Under the pieces are notes generated by a model. That model saw only the letters and a program-made list of their open reading frames with translations, searched no databases and was not told the origin of the DNA. From JAEUTH01 sp044230205 (GTDB lineage: Bacteria; Bacteroidota; Bacteroidia; AKYH767-A; OLB10): DNA of 64,000 nt. The position numbers were made by a program, and so were the translations under genes. Below, one piece after another: positions 42,953-51,793 of the stretch. Location of the stretch: the NCBI GenBank assembly GCA_044230205.1, contig JBGARN010000003.1, positions 1 through 64,000 on the forward strand. Reading direction: 5' to 3'. Position 1 is the first letter of the stretch. Each line of letters starts with the position of its first letter.

Positions 42953-44938
42953 ATGGTAGTTAAGCGCCTGGTAATTCTTGTCATAGTTATTTGCGCCACC
43001 CGGTTTGGTGCATCAGCGGGCGCACTTGACAGCTTAAAAACTTTAGCAGCTAATGAAAAAGACCCAGGCCGGAAGCTGGAATTGCTTAATAGCATAAGTA
43101 AAATAGCTGCTGAAGGAAATTTTGACGTTGCAAAAAAGGAAATTGAAACACAATATAACTATGCAAGACATATAGGTGACAGCAAAGGAGTGGTTAAATC
43201 ACTGTTGCTGATGAGTAAGATTTACATCAATACTCAAAATGTTGATTCGTCTCTTAAACTTTCAGAGAAGGCATTGTTCCTGGCAAGGGCTATTAAAGAC
43301 AGTAACATGATTGCCCGTGCATATTTGTTAAAGGGAGATGCCTTTCATGAATTAAATGACCTTTCCGGTGCCCTTGAGTTCTATAATAAAAGCTATTTCA
43401 TTAATTACCAGTTAAAGGATTACAAGGGATTATTTGAAAATCTTAACCGGTTATCAAAAATCTATTATGAGCAAAACCGTTTTGACGAGGCTTTTCAAAA
43501 GGATAAGGAAGCATTAGCAATTGCCCAGCGATTAAATTATCCTGATTTGCAGGCTTTAGCTTATGGCAGTATTGGCAATATTTTATATATCAAGAAGGAA
43601 TATGATTCTGCTTTAACCAATTATAACCGTGCTCTTGAATATTATTCAAAATATGGTGGTATTAAAACTGCTGTTCTTTATTCCAATATTGGTGATGTTT
43701 ATGTTGAGAAAAGGCAATTCAATACAGCTCTGGATTATTTCAATAAAGCCAGGTCAATTGCCGAAAATACTGCCAATTTTGATGTTTTAGCCCACCTGTA
43801 TATTACCATTGGAAGGTGCTATCTGTTAAGGAAGGATTATACTGATGCAGAAGTTTATTTGCACAAAGGTGAAGAAATGGTAAAATCAAGCGATGATTAT
43901 GAGCTAACTGCAGAGGTATACGGATTACTATCTGATTTATATGCCGCACAGTATGATTATAAAACGGCATTAGATTATCAATTAAAGGTTGAACAAACCA
44001 AAGATTTACTCTATAAACAAACCACCGATATAAGAGTACTTGAGTTGCAAACCCGTTTTGAAACCTTAAAAAAGGAAAGGGAAAATGCGTTATTAAGAGT
44101 TGAGAATGAAATAGCAACTACCAAACTTCAGCGCCAGCGCTTTTCAATTATTGCATTATCAGTTACCGTAGCACTTGCATTAATAATGGGAGTAATGATT
44201 TTTTACCTGCTTAAATACCGTTCAAGAAAACTAAAAACTGAGCAGGCACTGAACAGCCAGCTTGAATTACAAAACCTGAACGTAGAGCGATTGAATAACA
44301 TGCTTGAAATAAGAGCAATAAGGGCGCAAATGGATCCTCATTTTATTTTCAATTGCCTTGCTTCCATTCAGCATTTAATTACCACCGGGCGAACTGAAGA
44401 AGCAGAACGATACATTGCCAAGTTTTCAAAATTAATGCGGATGGTTCTGGAAAATGCTGAAAAGAATTCCGTGAGTCTTGATAAAGAATTGGAAATGCTG
44501 AATCTTTACCTGGAACTGGAAAGCATCAGGATGAGCGAAAATTTCACCTATGAAATAAATGTGGATGAATCACTGCGTGATGAGAATATAAAAGTGCCCA
44601 CATTACTTATTCAGCCTTTTGCTGAAAATGCAATAAGACATGGACTTGCAAGTAAAAAGGATAACAGGAAACTGATGATCAACATTGAAACTGCCAATAA
44701 CATGCTGCTGTGTACAATTGAAGATAATGGAATAGGCAGGGCCAATTCAGCTGCATTAAATAACAGGAAAGATCATCAGTCGAAAGCAGTTAAAATGATA
44801 AACGAACGGTTGAATATTATTCGTCAGCAAACAAGAGTAAAATCAACCGGCATCGAAACCATAGATTTGTATGACACCAATCAGCAACCGGCAGGAACAC
44901 GGGTGGTAATTCAATTACCCATCAGCAGCCGTGCCTGA
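42953..44938 (+). CDS. TPR-containing LytS-type sensor histidine kinase
   Basis: A 661-residue membrane kinase. The signal/anchor segment (residues 1-22) is followed by about seven tetratricopeptide repeats (ARAYLLKGDAFHELNDLSGA, AYGSIGNILYIKKEYDSALT, YSNIGDVYVEKRQFNTALDY), presumably periplasmic. A membrane span lies at about residues 398-420, then a coiled coil, then the His_kinase domain with phospho-acceptor His463 in QMDPHFIFNCLAS. The ATP site is FAENAIRHGL and IEDNGIGR. Kinases of this type usually have a LytTR regulator next door; none is adjacent here. Confidence 0.93.
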   Translation: MVVKRLVILVIVICATRFGASAGALDSLKTLAANEKDPGRKLELLNSISKIAAEGNFDVAKKEIETQYNYARHIGDSKGVVKSLLLMSKIYINTQNVDSSLKLSEKALFLARAIKDSNMIARAYLLKGDAFHELNDLSGALEFYNKSYFINYQLKDYKGLFENLNRLSKIYYEQNRFDEAFQKDKEALAIAQRLNYPDLQALAYGSIGNILYIKKEYDSALTNYNRALEYYSKYGGIKTAVLYSNIGDVYVEKRQFNTALDYFNKARSIAENTANFDVLAHLYITIGRCYLLRKDYTDAEVYLHKGEEMVKSSDDYELTAEVYGLLSDLYAAQYDYKTALDYQLKVEQTKDLLYKQTTDIRVLELQTRFETLKKERENALLRVENEIATTKLQRQRFSIIALSVTVALALIMGVMIFYLLKYRSRKLKTEQALNSQLELQNLNVERLNNMLEIRAIRAQMDPHFIFNCLASIQHLITTGRTEEAERYIAKFSKLMRMVLENAEKNSVSLDKELEMLNLYLELESIRMSENFTYEINVDESLRDENIKVPTLLIQPFAENAIRHGLASKKDNRKLMINIETANNMLLCTIEDNGIGRANSAALNNRKDHQSKAVKMINERLNIIRQQTRVKSTGIETIDLYDTNQQPAGTRVVIQLPISSRA

Positions 44939-44944
44939 TCTTTT

Positions 44945-45820
44945 TTATTCACTTTCTTCTACCAGTTTGTTTTTCTTATCGTAAATAATATTCATGATTA
45001 CTCCCGCAATAACCAGCAGTATACCGAGGATGGAAAGCCATCCGTATGATTCATTAAATATCAGGTACCCTGCAACGATGGCATAAATTACTCCTGTATA
45101 GATAAGAATAGAAACCTCGGCAATGTTAGCAATCTGCAAACTCTTGGTCATTTGCACCTGTCCGAGTTGTGTAAATACACCAACCAGTATCAGCATTAAC
45201 CAGTCCCATCCCTGTGGCATTTTAAAATTGAATAAGGTAAAAACAAAACCGGTAATTGTACCTATGAGCATAAAATGTAAAACAACCACAATGGGGTGCT
45301 CTTTTCCTTTTATGGAACGAATCATGTTGTAAGCAAATGCAGAAAAAACTGCTGAGCCAATTCCAACCAGCAGATAAAAAGTTGAAACCCGTTCGTCATA
45401 GCCTTTTATTAAAACCACTCCGCAAAATGATACGAGAAAGAATAGCCATTGAGGCAACTTCACTTTTTCATTCAGTAAAAATATAGCAACAATAACACTG
45501 AAAATAGGTGAGAGGTATTGAATGGTGACAGCAGTTCCCAAGGGCATGTGATGCAGCGTAAGAAAATACCAGTACAACGCAACTGTGCCGAATATACCGC
45601 GCAGGAGCAGTAGTTTTCGGTTACTGCCGGTCCAGCTGACAGAATTACGGTGCAGGTAATAAATACAGAACAGGAGTGCAATGCTGCAGCGGAAAAAAAC
45701 CACTTCCATTGCCGGAAGATGATTTACCATTTTAGCACAGATATTCATGCCTGCAAACCAAAAAGTAGAAAGCAGCATGTGTTTTGCACCTTTGCTGAAT
45801 AATTCTTTTTGTGTTGTCAC
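44945..45820 (-). CDS. EamA/DMT family transporter
   Basis: A 291-residue inner-membrane protein with ten hydrophobic segments in two EamA repeats. The first has STFWFAGMNICAKMVNHLPA and MPLGTAVTIQYLSPIFSVIV. The second has GIGSAVFSAFAYNMIRSIKG and YTGVIYAIVAGYLIFNESYG. DMT transporters export metabolites such as amino acids or nucleobases; specificity is not predictable. It converges with the TPR kinase gene (6-nt gap). Confidence 0.93.
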   Translation of the reverse strand: MTTQKELFSKGAKHMLLSTFWFAGMNICAKMVNHLPAMEVVFFRCSIALLFCIYYLHRNSVSWTGSNRKLLLLRGIFGTVALYWYFLTLHHMPLGTAVTIQYLSPIFSVIVAIFLLNEKVKLPQWLFFLVSFCGVVLIKGYDERVSTFYLLVGIGSAVFSAFAYNMIRSIKGKEHPIVVVLHFMLIGTITGFVFTLFNFKMPQGWDWLMLILVGVFTQLGQVQMTKSLQIANIAEVSILIYTGVIYAIVAGYLIFNESYGWLSILGILLVIAGVIMNIIYDKKNKLVEESE

Positions 45821-45874
45821 TAATTAATTAATATGTTGAGATGATTGATTATTGTAAGGGCAGTTGAAAAGCAA

Positions 45875-46081
45875 TTATTCCATATTATCTTTTGATGCTT
45901 TTTTAAAAATGATGGAAACGCTTATTAAAAGAATCAGAGAAATTACAAAAATTGATCCGAGTGTAAGCCAGTCATTATTGGTGAGTTCACCACCACGTTT
46001 CATTTTAAAAACAAAGAACGAGAAAACTGTTCCGATTAATATGGAAACGGTAAGCAACGTATATCTTTTTTTGTCTGTCAT
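45875..46081 (-). CDS. Small two-span membrane protein
   Basis: A 68-residue protein, MTDKKRYTLLTVSILIGTVF then SFFVFKMKRGGELTNNDWLT, with two hydrophobic helices (residues about 8-26 and 40-58) joined by a charged loop, and a basic C-terminus. It lies between the LuxE-like gene and the EamA gene on the same strand. Hydrophobic periodicity and spacing favour a real gene. No family recognised. Confidence 0.6.
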   Translation of the reverse strand: MTDKKRYTLLTVSILIGTVFSFFVFKMKRGGELTNNDWLTLGSIFVISLILLISVSIIFKKASKDNME

Positions 46082-46147
46082 ATTTTATCTTTTTTAAATA
46101 TTACACAATAGATGCTATTAATTGTGTTCCAAATTTTGCGTTAACAG

Positions 46148-47200
46148 TTATTCAATAAGCAGGTTGCATCCGCGCAAATCGCTGTTGTCAAATCTTCCCA
46201 CCACTTCAAATGTATCATCATTATTTAATTTCCCCAGATCTTGTGTAGCAATAAAGGCGCAAGAATACACATTTGCAAGGTCAATCACATTTATTCCTCC
46301 TGATCTTTCTGAAGGTAGAATTGTCCTGGTATCATTAACATCGCGAATAAGAATTTTCATCCATGGTGGTGAATGAAATATTCCACTGCCTTTGGAGTAG
46401 GCCTGCGAAAGCAGCTCTGTCATTCCATATTCTGAATGAATGGTTTTTACTTTAAAAGAGTAGCAGAGCTGTTCATGCAGTTCTTCCCGCACCATTTCTT
46501 TTCGCTTTCCTTTCATGCCGCCCGTTTCCATAATAATCAGTTGCCCGAATGGCTGCAACCGATGATTGATTAGTTCTGCAAGGTCAAGCAATGCATAACT
46601 CACTCCTAATAATATTGTTTTTTGATTTTGTTGTTGTAGTGATTTCAATTTTTCAATCAGCTGGTTGTATTCATTCAGGTAAAAGCCACTATCGCGATGT
46701 TTTGATTTTTTAATCAGGTGGTCAGTCATGTATATTAATGAAGAACCTGTTCGTTCAAGATAGGAGGGAAGTAATGCTAAAATGCAGTACTGTTCTATAT
46801 TGCCATAAAAGTGCTGAAAGCCTTTTGTAAAACTTTCTTCATACATGCTGATATCAGCCACGTAATGTTTACTGGTAGTTGTGCCTGTGGTTCCGCTGCT
46901 AATAAAAACAATTTGAGGTTTGAGGTTTGAGGTTTGAAGTTTTTTTTCTTCCGTCATTGCGAGGAACGAAGCAATCTTTTTTTGGTTAACAGCAATTTTA
47001 TGTGTTTTGAAAACTGATATAGGCAGAAACGGAATTTCAGTAATTGATTGAACATCGGCAGGATTAATTTTTAATAGCGAAATAAATTGCCTGTATATGT
47101 CAACATGCGCTGCCTGAAACCGAAATAAATCCAAAGCGGCCTCTTCAAAATTCAGCGAAGCAGAAAAAATGGTTGATTTAAATTTTTCAGGATTAAACAT
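46148..47200 (-). CDS. Acyl-protein synthetase (LuxE-like) with in-frame repeat insertion
   Basis: A 350-residue adenylating enzyme related to LuxE and to phenylacetate-CoA ligase, which activates fatty acids. The front half has FRFQAAHVDIYRQFI and ITEIPFLPISVFKTHKI. The nucleotide-binding motif is VFISSGTTGTTTSKHYV, then LPSYLERTGSSLIYM, LIIMETGGMKGKRKEMVREE and IHSEYGMTELLSQAYSKGSG. Between KTHK and the SSGTTG motif lie about 24 residues (73-96: KKIASFLAMTE, LQTSNLKPQ) encoded by two dispersed repeats. Relatives have only a short loop there. It starts 12 nt after nadB. Confidence 0.88.
   Translation of the reverse strand: MFNPEKFKSTIFSASLNFEEAALDLFRFQAAHVDIYRQFISLLKINPADVQSITEIPFLPISVFKTHKIAVNQKKIASFLAMTEEKKLQTSNLKPQIVFISSGTTGTTTSKHYVADISMYEESFTKGFQHFYGNIEQYCILALLPSYLERTGSSLIYMTDHLIKKSKHRDSGFYLNEYNQLIEKLKSLQQQNQKTILLGVSYALLDLAELINHRLQPFGQLIIMETGGMKGKRKEMVREELHEQLCYSFKVKTIHSEYGMTELLSQAYSKGSGIFHSPPWMKILIRDVNDTRTILPSERSGGINVIDLANVYSCAFIATQDLGKLNNDDTFEVVGRFDNSDLRGCNLLIE
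46912..46941 (-). repeat. CCTCAAA heptamer element, copy inside a coding region
   Basis: 30 nt identical (on the opposite strand) to 6974-7003. It encodes LQTSNLKPQ in the LuxE-like protein. Confidence 0.88.
46952..46979. repeat. Dispersed GTCATTGCGAGG element, copy 2
   Basis: About 28 nt identical to 18424-18451. Read on the minus strand it encodes IASFLAMT in the LuxE-like protein. It lies 10 nt from the heptamer element, so two repeat families are stacked in one loop. Confidence 0.88.
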
Positions 47201-47212
47201 GCTTAAAAAATT

Positions 47213-48790
47213 TCACTGCTTCACTTCGGGCTTTTTAATATTGTCTGAATTAAAATGCAATCCTACATTTTCACTTCTGGCCATTGCTGATTTTACAATT
47301 ATATACGCCACATTAATCAGGTTGCGCAGTTCGCCTAATTGCTGCGAAAGTACGGTGCGTTCATACAGTGCTTCAGTTTCGCCATAAATAATTCTTAGCC
47401 TGTCCATAGCACGCTTTAGCCGCTGATTGTTACGCACAATGCCAACATAGTTGCTCATTACATTTTGTAATTCACTCAGATTTTCGGTAATCAAAATCAT
47501 CTCATTAGGCTGAGTGGTGCCTTCTGCATTCCATTCGGGCACATCGTTGTTAAATGAAATATTTTTAAATGTTTTTATTGCATCTGTTGATGCACGGTGT
47601 GAAAATACCACAGCCTCCAGCAGTGAATTTGAAGCCAGACGATTGGCTCCATGCAAACCTGTTGAAGCGCATTCACCTACAGCATACAGGTTTTTAATAG
47701 AGCTTTTTCCAAACTCATCAACTGCAATTCCGCCACACATATAATGACATGCCGGCACTACCGGAATAAAATTTTTAAACGGGTCAATACCAATACTTAT
47801 ACACTTATTGTAAATGTTAGGGAAGTGTGCAATGAATTTTTCTTTATCCAGGTGGGTGCAATCCAAATAAACAAATTCATCACCACTCTTTTTCATTTCA
47901 TTGTCAATGGCACGTGCAACAATATCGCGCGGTGCAAGTGATTTGCGTTCATCATACATATGCATAAACTCATTTCCGCTGCGAGTTTTTAAAATGCCTC
48001 CAAAACCGCGTACGGCCTCACTGATCAGGAAACAGGGATTTTCTCCGGTATTATAAAGTGCCGTGGGATGAAACTGTATAAACTCCATACCATTAACAAC
48101 TCCTTTGGCACGGTAAACCATGGCTACTCCATCTCCTGTTGCAATGCGTGGATTGGTAGTGGTTTTGTAAACATGACCGGCACCACCTGTGGCCATTAAA
48201 GTGGTGCGGGCCAGGACGGTATCAATCTCGCCTGTTTGAAGGTTAAGCACATAGGCTCCATAACATTCAATATTTTCAGTATGCCGGGTTACTTCGGTGC
48301 CAAGGTGATGTTGCGTAATAATGTCAATTGCAAAAAGATGTGAGTATAACGTAATGTTAGGATGAGCATGAATTTTTTGTAAGAGCTTTCTTTCTATTTC
48401 CAGCCCTGTAACATCTTTATAATGCAATATGCGGTGTTCACTGTGTCCGCCTTCTTTGGCTAGGTCAAATTCACCTTCTTTGGTTCTATCAAAATCAGTT
48501 CCCCATTCAATGAGTTCGCGCACACGCTCGCTGCCTTCGGTAACCACTATGTGCACTATTTTTTCATTACACAGTCCATCACCGGCCACCAGGGTATCCT
48601 TCACATGTTTATCATAGCTATCTGGAGCATTGAACACGGCAGCAATTCCACCCTGTGCATACTTGGTGTTGGTTTCATCTTCATTGGACTTGGTAATAAT
48701 CATCACCTTGCCATGTTCGGCTACTTTTAAGGCATAGCTCAGCCCGGCAATGCCTGAACCAATAATCAGAAAGTCAATTTCGCTTCGCAT
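47213..48790 (-). CDS. nadB: L-aspartate oxidase
   Basis: Flavoprotein that oxidises aspartate to iminoaspartate, the first step of de novo NAD synthesis. The 525-residue product has the FAD-binding start FLIIGSGIAGLSYALKVAEH, TKYAQGGIAAVFN, REGGHS-like EGGHSEHRILHYKDVTG, MATGGAGHVYKTTTNPRIAT and GDGVAMVYRAKG. Active-site segments are FIQFHPTALYN, HYMCGGIAVDEFGKSS and GLHGANRLASNSLLEAVVFS. Length is normal. NadA and NadC partners are not in this window. It is followed after 12 nt by the LuxE-like gene. Confidence 0.96.
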   Translation of the reverse strand: MRSEIDFLIIGSGIAGLSYALKVAEHGKVMIITKSNEDETNTKYAQGGIAAVFNAPDSYDKHVKDTLVAGDGLCNEKIVHIVVTEGSERVRELIEWGTDFDRTKEGEFDLAKEGGHSEHRILHYKDVTGLEIERKLLQKIHAHPNITLYSHLFAIDIITQHHLGTEVTRHTENIECYGAYVLNLQTGEIDTVLARTTLMATGGAGHVYKTTTNPRIATGDGVAMVYRAKGVVNGMEFIQFHPTALYNTGENPCFLISEAVRGFGGILKTRSGNEFMHMYDERKSLAPRDIVARAIDNEMKKSGDEFVYLDCTHLDKEKFIAHFPNIYNKCISIGIDPFKNFIPVVPACHYMCGGIAVDEFGKSSIKNLYAVGECASTGLHGANRLASNSLLEAVVFSHRASTDAIKTFKNISFNNDVPEWNAEGTTQPNEMILITENLSELQNVMSNYVGIVRNNQRLKRAMDRLRIIYGETEALYERTVLSQQLGELRNLINVAYIIVKSAMARSENVGLHFNSDNIKKPEVKQ

Positions 48791-48912
48791 TCAGTTGTTT
48801 ATCATTACCGGTAATTGAATATCGGTTACACATTAAGTTACAGGTAACATTAAACCTCAAATCAATTAGCTACATTTGCAGCGCTCAAAAGTAAAAATAG
48901 TCCTTTCAAAAA

Positions 48913-49188
48913 ATGCGACAAACCATAGCAGCCGTTATAGTAGCAATTGTGGCAGTAGTTTTTGCACTTCAAAACTCCCAGGAAACAGTACTTACCTTGT
49001 TTTTGTGGAAAGTTAACCTTTCACTGGCTTTGTTGATTTTATCAGCATTACTATCAGGAATAGCAATTGGAATGCTGTTATTAACTAAACGGATAAGGAA
49101 AGATAAAAGTACCATCAGTGAATTAAAGAAGAAGATTGTTTTTCTGGAGACTCCAAAAAACACCCCTGCATCGAAACAGGGATTTTAA
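48913..49188 (+). CDS. LapA-domain (DUF1049) membrane protein
   Basis: A 91-residue inner-membrane protein: VIVAIVAVVFALQNSQETVL, TLFLWKVNLSLALLILSALL, then a basic segment and a short coiled coil (KRIRKDKSTISELKKKIVFL). This is the LapA/DUF1049 layout, found in proteins linked to envelope assembly. The ATG is preceded by AAAA-rich sequence and no other gene is nearby upstream. It is followed by the Nfu gene after 20 nt. Confidence 0.88.
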   Translation: MRQTIAAVIVAIVAVVFALQNSQETVLTLFLWKVNLSLALLILSALLSGIAIGMLLLTKRIRKDKSTISELKKKIVFLETPKNTPASKQGF

Positions 49189-49208
49189 AAAATGTATAAT
49201 TAAGTTTA

Positions 49209-49883
49209 ATGAATATGAATGATATTGCAGAAAAGGAAAAAAATGTGGTGATTGTTTACATGGAGCAAACTCCTAACCCGTTATCGTTGAAGTTTGTAAG
49301 TAATCAATTGTTATTGCCTGAAGGTAGTGTTGAATTTAATGATAAGGCTTCGGCATTTTATTGTCCGCTGGCTTACCAGTTATTTGATTTTACAGGTGTT
49401 AAAAGTGTTTTTATTACTTCCAATTTTGTTACGGTAACCAAGTCAGCAGATTTGGACTGGTTTGAAATACAAAACATTTTACGCGAGTTCATACGCGGTT
49501 TCTTACTTTCCGGTGATCCCGTTTTTACAAAAAATCCATTTGAGGAAAAATCGAATTCCGATAGCTATCAGAATGGAAGCTTGAAGTTAGATCTTGAAAA
49601 AAAAGAAAAAATTAGCAATAACCTCAAACCTCAAACCTCAAATCTCAAACCTCAAACTGAGTTAGAGAATCAAATAATACAACTTCTCGATGAATACGTA
49701 AAACCTGCAGTGGAGCAAGACGGTGGCGCAATCGATTTTAAATCATTTGAAGATGGAGTAGTTACCGTTGTTTTAAAAGGCTCGTGCAGCGGATGTCCAT
49801 CATCCACATTAACTTTAAAGTCAGGCATTGAAAGACTGCTGAAACAAATGATGCCCGAAGTAACTGAAGTGGTAGCCGAATAA
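49209..49883 (+). CDS. NifU/Nfu-type iron-sulfur scaffold protein
   Basis: A 224-residue scaffold for Fe-S cluster delivery. The N-terminal Nfu_N domain is residues about 15-105 (YMEQTPNPLSLKFVSNQLLL). The C-terminal NifU domain begins near 155 (LDEYVKPAVEQDGGAIDFKS) and carries the cluster-binding Cys193-X2-Cys196 in LKGSCSGCPSSTLTLK. The linker includes residues 138-150 (NLKPQTSNLKPQT), which are encoded by a CCTCAAA heptamer array (49621-49657). It converges with the rRNA methyltransferase gene, 3 nt apart. Confidence 0.93.
   Translation: MNMNDIAEKEKNVVIVYMEQTPNPLSLKFVSNQLLLPEGSVEFNDKASAFYCPLAYQLFDFTGVKSVFITSNFVTVTKSADLDWFEIQNILREFIRGFLLSGDPVFTKNPFEEKSNSDSYQNGSLKLDLEKKEKISNNLKPQTSNLKPQTELENQIIQLLDEYVKPAVEQDGGAIDFKSFEDGVVTVVLKGSCSGCPSSTLTLKSGIERLLKQMMPEVTEVVAE
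49621..49657 (+). repeat. CCTCAAA heptamer array in the Nfu linker
   Basis: Five copies of a 7-nt unit, one with a C-to-T change, in the coding region between the two Nfu domains. It is in frame because the surrounding codons continue the gene. Confidence 0.88.
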
Positions 49884-49886
49884 AAC

Positions 49887-51335
49887 TTAATGACCAAACG
49901 GATAAACTAAAGCTTCCTCACCGGGGGCTTTTATTTTTTCATAGTCAGGCTGCATTCTGATTATCCTGTTTTTCGGATAGTGATTATTAATTCTATTCCC
50001 AACTTTTTTTGCAAAACCCAGCGGGAAACTTTTTTGTATTCCGGGATGAAAGTAGCACATCAAAACCCATCCGTTTTCACCATTCAAATTAAAATTGGTT
50101 TCTCCTTTCAGGTATCGCAGTGCATCAATTAAGTTGAGATTTATTTTTTCAAAAGCATTTTCATTTATAAACAAGCTGTTTGCAAGCGGTTGCTGTGGCA
50201 GGATGTCTTTACCTTTTAGCTCTGCAATTTCAGTTCCGAATGAAATTATTCTGAGATGGCTTTTCAAAAGCTGGAGGTCAGCTTCAAAGATTTCAGGAAA
50301 AAAAGTGATGCGATTATTTTCATCGAGGAAAATAAATTTTTCTGATGTAGTAATGAGATGAGCAAATTGGGCCGTTTCTTTTGCAGATAATTTCTCTACA
50401 TCTTTATTGTGTTTTTGATTTCTTTTTGAAAATAATTTTTCTGATAACCCATTATCGCCATTCTTCTGTAACACTGCAATGAAAAATCCTTCGCCTTTTA
50501 ATTGATGAGGATAAAATCGGTAACCAAAAATTCCTTCTTCAATAGTTTCTTCAATACCCCAATCGGGCCTCAATTTTAACTGAATACTTTTAGCACCCAG
50601 TGTTTCGCAAATCCATTTTACATTTTCTTCGTTTTCATTTTTATTGAAGGTACAGGTGGAGTAAATAAAATACCCACCCGGTTTCAAGGATGACCAAATA
50701 TCAGCAACAATTCTTTTTTGTCGTTGTGCACAATGCAAAACATTTTCAAGGCTCCATTCATTCATTGCATTGGCATCTTTACGAAACAGGCCTTCGCCAC
50801 TGCAGGGCGCATCACAAACAATAGCATCAAAATAATTTTCGAGTTTATTAAAGTCCTTTGCATCGTTAGAAGTAACCATATAATTTGTTTTTCCCCATTT
50901 GCCCAGGTTTTCGGCAAGCACCGGAGTTCGGGTGCGAATCACTTCATTGGCTACCAGCAAACTATCATCATTTAACAACGAAATTAAATGCGTGCTTTTT
51001 CCTCCGGGTGCTGCGCATAAGTCAAGCACACGACAATCGTTTTTATCAAGACCGGTTTGAAGGATTGCCTGTTCCAAAAACATGGAACTCGCTTCCTGAA
51101 CATAATAGGCCCCTGCATGAAAAACCGGATCGAGTGTAAAAGAGGGGCGCTGTTGCAAGTAAAATCCTGCAGAACACCAGGGCACACTATTCAGTTTATT
51201 ATTTAATGCAATTTTTTCATTGTTGATTCTTATGCTAACCACTTCTTCCTGTTGCGCTATTGCCATTACCAAAGCGTCCGCATCCACAGTGGAGTTAATT
51301 CTTAATTCTTCTATAAATGCTTTTGGAAAATTCAC
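49887..51335 (-). CDS. RsmF-like rRNA cytosine-C5 methyltransferase (NOL1/NOP2/Sun)
   Basis: A 482-residue SAM-dependent RNA m5C methyltransferase. The SAM-binding motif is VLDLCAAPGGKSTHLISLL. The catalytic cysteines are in CDAPCSGEGLFRKDANAMNE and FIYSTCTFNKNENEENVKWI. The N-terminal YVQEASSMFLEQAI is the family signature. A C-terminal region of about 160 residues (FPLGFAKKVGNRINNHYPKN) is RsmF-like and makes this longer than RsmB-type enzymes. The exact rRNA position modified cannot be stated. Confidence 0.93.
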   Translation of the reverse strand: MNFPKAFIEELRINSTVDADALVMAIAQQEEVVSIRINNEKIALNNKLNSVPWCSAGFYLQQRPSFTLDPVFHAGAYYVQEASSMFLEQAILQTGLDKNDCRVLDLCAAPGGKSTHLISLLNDDSLLVANEVIRTRTPVLAENLGKWGKTNYMVTSNDAKDFNKLENYFDAIVCDAPCSGEGLFRKDANAMNEWSLENVLHCAQRQKRIVADIWSSLKPGGYFIYSTCTFNKNENEENVKWICETLGAKSIQLKLRPDWGIEETIEEGIFGYRFYPHQLKGEGFFIAVLQKNGDNGLSEKLFSKRNQKHNKDVEKLSAKETAQFAHLITTSEKFIFLDENNRITFFPEIFEADLQLLKSHLRIISFGTEIAELKGKDILPQQPLANSLFINENAFEKINLNLIDALRYLKGETNFNLNGENGWVLMCYFHPGIQKSFPLGFAKKVGNRINNHYPKNRIIRMQPDYEKIKAPGEEALVYPFGH

Positions 51336-51367
51336 GCACTATATTTTTGGTGAAGATTGAAAATAAA

Positions 51368-51391
51368 AATGCCCGCAGTTATACGGGCATT
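51368..51391 (-). terminator. Hairpin terminator after the ECF-linked membrane protein
   Basis: AATGCCCG (51368-51375) and CGGGCATT (51384-51391), 8-nt loop, with A/T-rich flanks. It lies just beyond the stop of the 51399-51758 gene and, on the other side, near the RsmF-like gene start. Confidence 0.75.
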
Positions 51392-51398
51392 AAAAAAT

Positions 51399-51758
51399 TT
51401 ATTTTTTTTCATCTTCAGGAAATTCACATCCCCATTTTTTGTTGCACTTGCGGTAAAACTGTTCTTTAAACTCTTCCCGTTCTTCTTCAGTCATTCCTGC
51501 CATACGGCTTTCCAGTTTTTGTTTGAAATCGCCATGGTAGTTACATTGCTTTCCGCGCCATGAACCTTTCATACCTCCGAATAAAATTTTGCATAAAACC
51601 AAAATCCCCAGTGCCTGCCAGTAGGTTATTATTTTGGCATTAAACAGGTAAGGCATAAGCCAGTTCCATAAACTCATTACCACCCATCCGAAAATTGCAA
51701 TAAACACTACTGCCAGTGCAGTAAACTTAATGACCTTATAAATTTTAACATTGTTCAT
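51399..51758 (-). CDS. Small membrane protein linked to ECF sigma factor
   Basis: A 119-residue protein with two hydrophobic segments (FTALAVVFIAIFGWVVMSLW; YWQALGILVLCKILFGGM) and a charged cytoplasmic C-terminus (GMTEEEREEFKEQFYRKCNK). It lies 35 nt downstream of an ECF sigma factor on the same strand. Position suggests a regulatory partner, but it lacks the usual anti-sigma N-terminal motif. Function unknown. Confidence 0.75.
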   Translation of the reverse strand: MNNVKIYKVIKFTALAVVFIAIFGWVVMSLWNWLMPYLFNAKIITYWQALGILVLCKILFGGMKGSWRGKQCNYHGDFKQKLESRMAGMTEEEREEFKEQFYRKCNKKWGCEFPEDEKK

Positions 51759-51793
51759 TTTTACATCAATTAATTAAACGAATGGTGAGCTGA

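Noticed and set aside
45864..46097. 77-codon plus-strand frame
   Set aside because: Antisense to the small two-span membrane protein, which has better hydrophobic pattern and is in the same orientation as its neighbours.
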